A stretch of DNA of 64,000 nt from the NCBI GenBank assembly GCA_027886175.1, contig JAJNNQ010000130.1, positions 13,285,501 through 13,349,500 of the forward strand, read 5' to 3'. The notes under the pieces are model-generated. The model saw nothing but the letters and a program-made list of their open reading frames with translations. It had not been told where the DNA came from and did not search any database. The stretch is from Phylloscopus collybita. Lineage: Eukaryota; Chordata; Aves; Passeriformes; Phylloscopidae. Positions 60,808 through 64,000 of the stretch are shown here, piece by piece (position 1 is the stretch's first letter; each line of letters begins with the position of its first letter). The translations under genes and the position numbers were made by a program.

Positions 60808-63800
60808 ACATAGCACACATGCCATGCACAAAGGGTGGACGGGATTCTGAAGGTGAAGTCCTTTGGAGATTTATTAACATGAGCATGACTTTTACTGCCT
60901 GTTTTACTGAGTTAGGCCTGGACACAAGAACAGACAGTTCAAGAAGAATTGTCTTCATCAACATTACACATCGATGCAGGTAGCACATTTTCAAGCTAAA
61001 ATTTCCTCTTCAGAATAAGAAGCATTTTTCATCTTTTTTTTTTCTTTCTTTCTTTCTTTTTATCTGTTTTGTTTCTCTTACTGCCTCTTTCTAATATGAG
61101 AAGAGCAGCGCAAGGATGAGCAGCAATACCTGAATCTTTATCCAGTGGAAGACAGATACTAGGAAAACCGTGGAATGGATACACAAGTTGCTGTCTTTTG
61201 GCCTGGATGTCCCTAAGACAGCTGACAGGCAGGACAGTATTGTATTCTCTAAAGATGTACCCAGGAAATGGCACTTTCAGAAAAATCCCTGCACACTGAG
61301 GTTGTGTGAGAGGCCAAAGCCAGCAGGTGGCACTCGGAAACGTGTGCCAGAGCCTGGATGAGAGCAGGACTTTCTGCACTACACAACTGCTGTTTCTCAG
61401 CAGTACCTTGTCTACACAACCAGGCAGACACAAACAAATGTGAAAAAAAAAAATGTTATGCAGAGAGTCTGATTTTTAACGCAATATCAGAGAAACATCT
61501 ATGAGCTCTTAGTCCCAAGTGAAATAGCTGTGTCAATGGCATCTCTAAAGTCACACTCACACAACCCAACCAGGAAAATTCCTGTGCTCTTGTTCCATTT
61601 TCTTCTTCTCTTTATGCCAGTGTGACTTGCCTGCACAAAGAGTATTTCCATGTTTGATTACATTTCTTCAGTCTCCAGAGAGGGAAGAAATTTTATCAAT
61701 CTTCTGTAACATAGGATTGGAATCCTTTTTCCACTGCCTTCGGTGTTCAGCAGTGAAATATCTGAACACCTGCAGGCAATTGTACCTAACCACTGAAGAT
61801 TATGATTAGTTTTCCAACATTTTTGCTGCTTCCCATTGCCTCTTCGTTCAACACATAGCCATTTGCTCAAATTAGCAGGTGTCCAAGCCAAAAACTAAAG
61901 CTTGTTTGAAAGTTTGTCTGCATTGGCAGAAATTTGCCACTGCTTTATTAATGATTAAACCAAGATTACCTCGGTTCACAATAAGGCATCACCAGCCCCG
62001 TCTGTCATTAAATAACAAGAAGTCAGTGCTGCCTGTCATTCCTAGAAAGACACTGAATCTAAGGCTGCCACTATAGGCACAGCTCTCATTATTTATTCTC
62101 TTTCTTCTTCAGCCTGTTATCAAAATAGACTTCCTTTCATATTTCACTTTTTTTTTTTTAAATTTTAAAACTCGACATTTACAGGTTGGGGTTTTTTTTC
62201 CTCCCATTATTATACTTTCTGCAGGGAAAAAAAAAAGCAAACCTAAATAAAAAGATTGTGAGGTTGGATCGTATTGCTAAAATTTGTTCCTACACTTTAA
62301 TGATTTCTTTATAAGGCTGTGTCCTACAATTTATAGAGGACCCTATATGTGAGTCTTTAAGAACAAAGCCCAAACTCAATACTCTTTCTGAAAGAATGGC
62401 CATATGACTGACTCAAGCAGACTCTCTGAAGTGGCAAGACAGACAAGCCAACCAGAAAAGTCATAACAGAAATAAAGTTAAAAAAAGAAAGTCCTTACAC
62501 CTCTTTAATCCTTTTGTTTTTCCTTTTTTAAATATGGCCCTTATTGTTCATCCAGTACCAGGACACAATCAGCACAGAAAGCCCAAAATAACCTGATTCC
62601 TTCCCACCGCCAAGACATCCAATAAATAAAAAACTCTTCATTCAGATTTATACAGTAATAGTTTGTGAGATAAAGCTATAAGTTCAGAAGTACTTGAGGA
62701 CATAATAGTTTATGCAGTGCTTCATGACCTTTTATATTCCCAAACCACAGTGTTGTTGAATGTGTCTCCTGATAAGAGGAGGAAATGCTCCATGCTCAGA
62801 TTAAATTTTTTAAGAGCTACAAACCTGTATTTTACTCCCTCGAAATGACAAGACAGGATGTTTCACAGGTGTTTCTTCTTTTCCTTCCAACAAGAGGGAT
62901 AAATAAAGCAAATGTGGTTATAGTCACTGTCCTCTTGTTTTTATTAAGCCAATTACAGTGGGTATTTAGCCAGAGAAGTCATGGGGATTTTTTTTTTTTT
63001 TTTTAATTTTCTGGTTTTTTGTTGTTGCTGTTTTTTTAGTTTTTATTATTAATTCCATTTCAACACTCAAATGAATAAGCAAATAAATCTAATTCTACTT
63101 AAGGAACTCATTAGCTCACCTTACAAAGTGCAGACTATTATGGGGTGAGCCAGACCCAAATTTTACAGTCCTGATTAAATTAGTCTCAACAGTGAAGAGA
63201 TCATTTTCCTCATCATTGAGTCAGAGATCTGGCACAACAGTTAGATTTCAAAGGCAATACTCAGAATTTGTCAGCTTGCATGGAATTGTCACGTACTTCA
63301 GACTTTATGTTTTGCCAGTTTTGTCTCAAAAAATATTACTGCCCCAATTACTCTGGTGCTCTCGTCTCACATAAAATTTTAGTTTAGTTAAAGATGAAAC
63401 AAATAAGCTTTTGAAATATTTATTTCTATTGTAAAAGAGAACAAAACCACTTTTGTATTTCCTCTTTCTTGTCCTTTTAAGGTGACATCTTCCTTCATGG
63501 AGATATTATTCATGTCACCATGAGATTACGTACTTTGCTTATAGCTATGAATTAAATATTAAGTAGAAGTGAACTGCATTTTAAACATTAATTAGAAATT
63601 ACATACCTATTGTACAGTGGATGGCAGGAAGGACTACATGTTGATCTATTTTAATTAATTCCAGCTGACTTAATTACACGACTTGATTTCTTTTTTTCAT
63701 TCCTTTTTTGCAAGTGGATGGCAAATCTTCAAAAATTCTGCCTGTCTCCTGGGACTGAAAATAAACCCACTATACATTTGAGAATGCAGAATGGCACATT

Positions 63801-64000
63801 ATTAATGATTTACAGAGAACATATTGTAGCTACCTAGGAATTTTCCATTGGTGATCAAGCCATTTCTGTGGGGAAACAAACAAACAAACAAAAAACCACC
63901 TCAAAATAAATTTTATTTCCATGTTCCTGCATTTAAAGAAAATTCAAATTTCAAAAATCTTAATATATGACACCTTTTTAAAGTACAAACACACTGAATT
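60808..64000. other. Intergenic or intronic sequence with no supported gene
   Basis: AT-rich unique DNA with a T10(CTTT)4-type tract (61034-61061), a 17-T run (62988-63004) and (CAAA)4 at 63877-63892. The 134-codon minus-strand frame (61029-61433) ends in lysine-rich translation of the CTTT tract and shows no domain. The block 63520-63690 is rich in TTAATTA-type motifs and could be a conserved noncoding element. Confidence 0.5.

Noticed and set aside
61029..61433. 134-codon minus-strand frame
   Set aside because: Ends in a poly-lysine/arginine string from the CTTT tract and shows no domain or conserved motif.
1..64000. CRISPR arrays, operons, ribosome-binding sites, riboswitches, phage or plasmid modules
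   Set aside because: The sequence is vertebrate nuclear DNA. No evenly spaced direct repeats with unique spacers and no prokaryotic gene organisation exist here.

Overview
This is about 64 kb of vertebrate nuclear DNA, most probably from a passerine bird. It is AT-rich and CpG-poor, and it is broken up by homopolymers and short CAAA/GAAGG-type repeats. The lineage call rests on the interspersed repeats: CR1 LINE 3' ends in both orientations, a tRNA-Ile-headed SINE with a CR1-like tail (the design of the zebra finch SINE usually called TguSINE1), and solo LTRs resembling those of songbird endogenous retroviruses. No bacterial, plasmid or viral gene organisation is present.

I find no protein-coding gene that I can support. 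The longest open frames (about 100-160 codons) look like chance frames: low-complexity translations, no recognisable domains, and several lying inside repeats. The window reads as a gene desert or the interior of a very long intron. One 73-nt exon-like segment (34104-34176) has a perfect 5' splice consensus and a single open frame. It is recorded as a low-confidence candidate.

Layout: 1-4.6 kb unique sequence; 4.68-5.25 kb remnant of an ancient CR1/L3-type LINE (+); 5.25-9.58 kb unique; 9.58-10.99 kb a three-level nest, with a tRNA-Ile SINE split by a TGTCTTGG...CCAAGACA solo LTR (5-bp duplication CCCTT), itself split by a second, GC-rich LTR (6-bp duplication CAGGAA); 11-18.6 kb unique; 18.64-19.21 kb another solo LTR (-); 19.2-34.9 kb unique AT-rich sequence with conserved-element-like blocks; 34.92-35.35 kb CR1 3' end (-); 36.10-36.86 kb a second, uninterrupted copy of the outer LTR in inverse orientation with its own 5-bp duplication (CTATG); 36.89-36.99 kb a GGGAA array; 37-58 kb mostly unique, with several decayed MIR/CORE-SINE-like pieces and a homeodomain-motif-rich AT block near 46.3-46.8 kb; 58.08-59.74 kb ancient CR1/L3-type LINE (-); 60.64-60.81 kb CR1 3' end (+) with an internal deletion; then unique sequence to the end.

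There is no pathway or operon to describe. The most informative biology is the retroelement stratigraphy: old L3-like LINEs and MIR-like SINEs, then CR1, then the tRNA-Ile SINE, then the TGTCTTGG LTR, then the inner GC-rich LTR. The inner LTR carries its own TATA box and polyadenylation signal. I did not find an undescribed functional system. Family names come from recalled consensus features and need a repeat-library search for confirmation.
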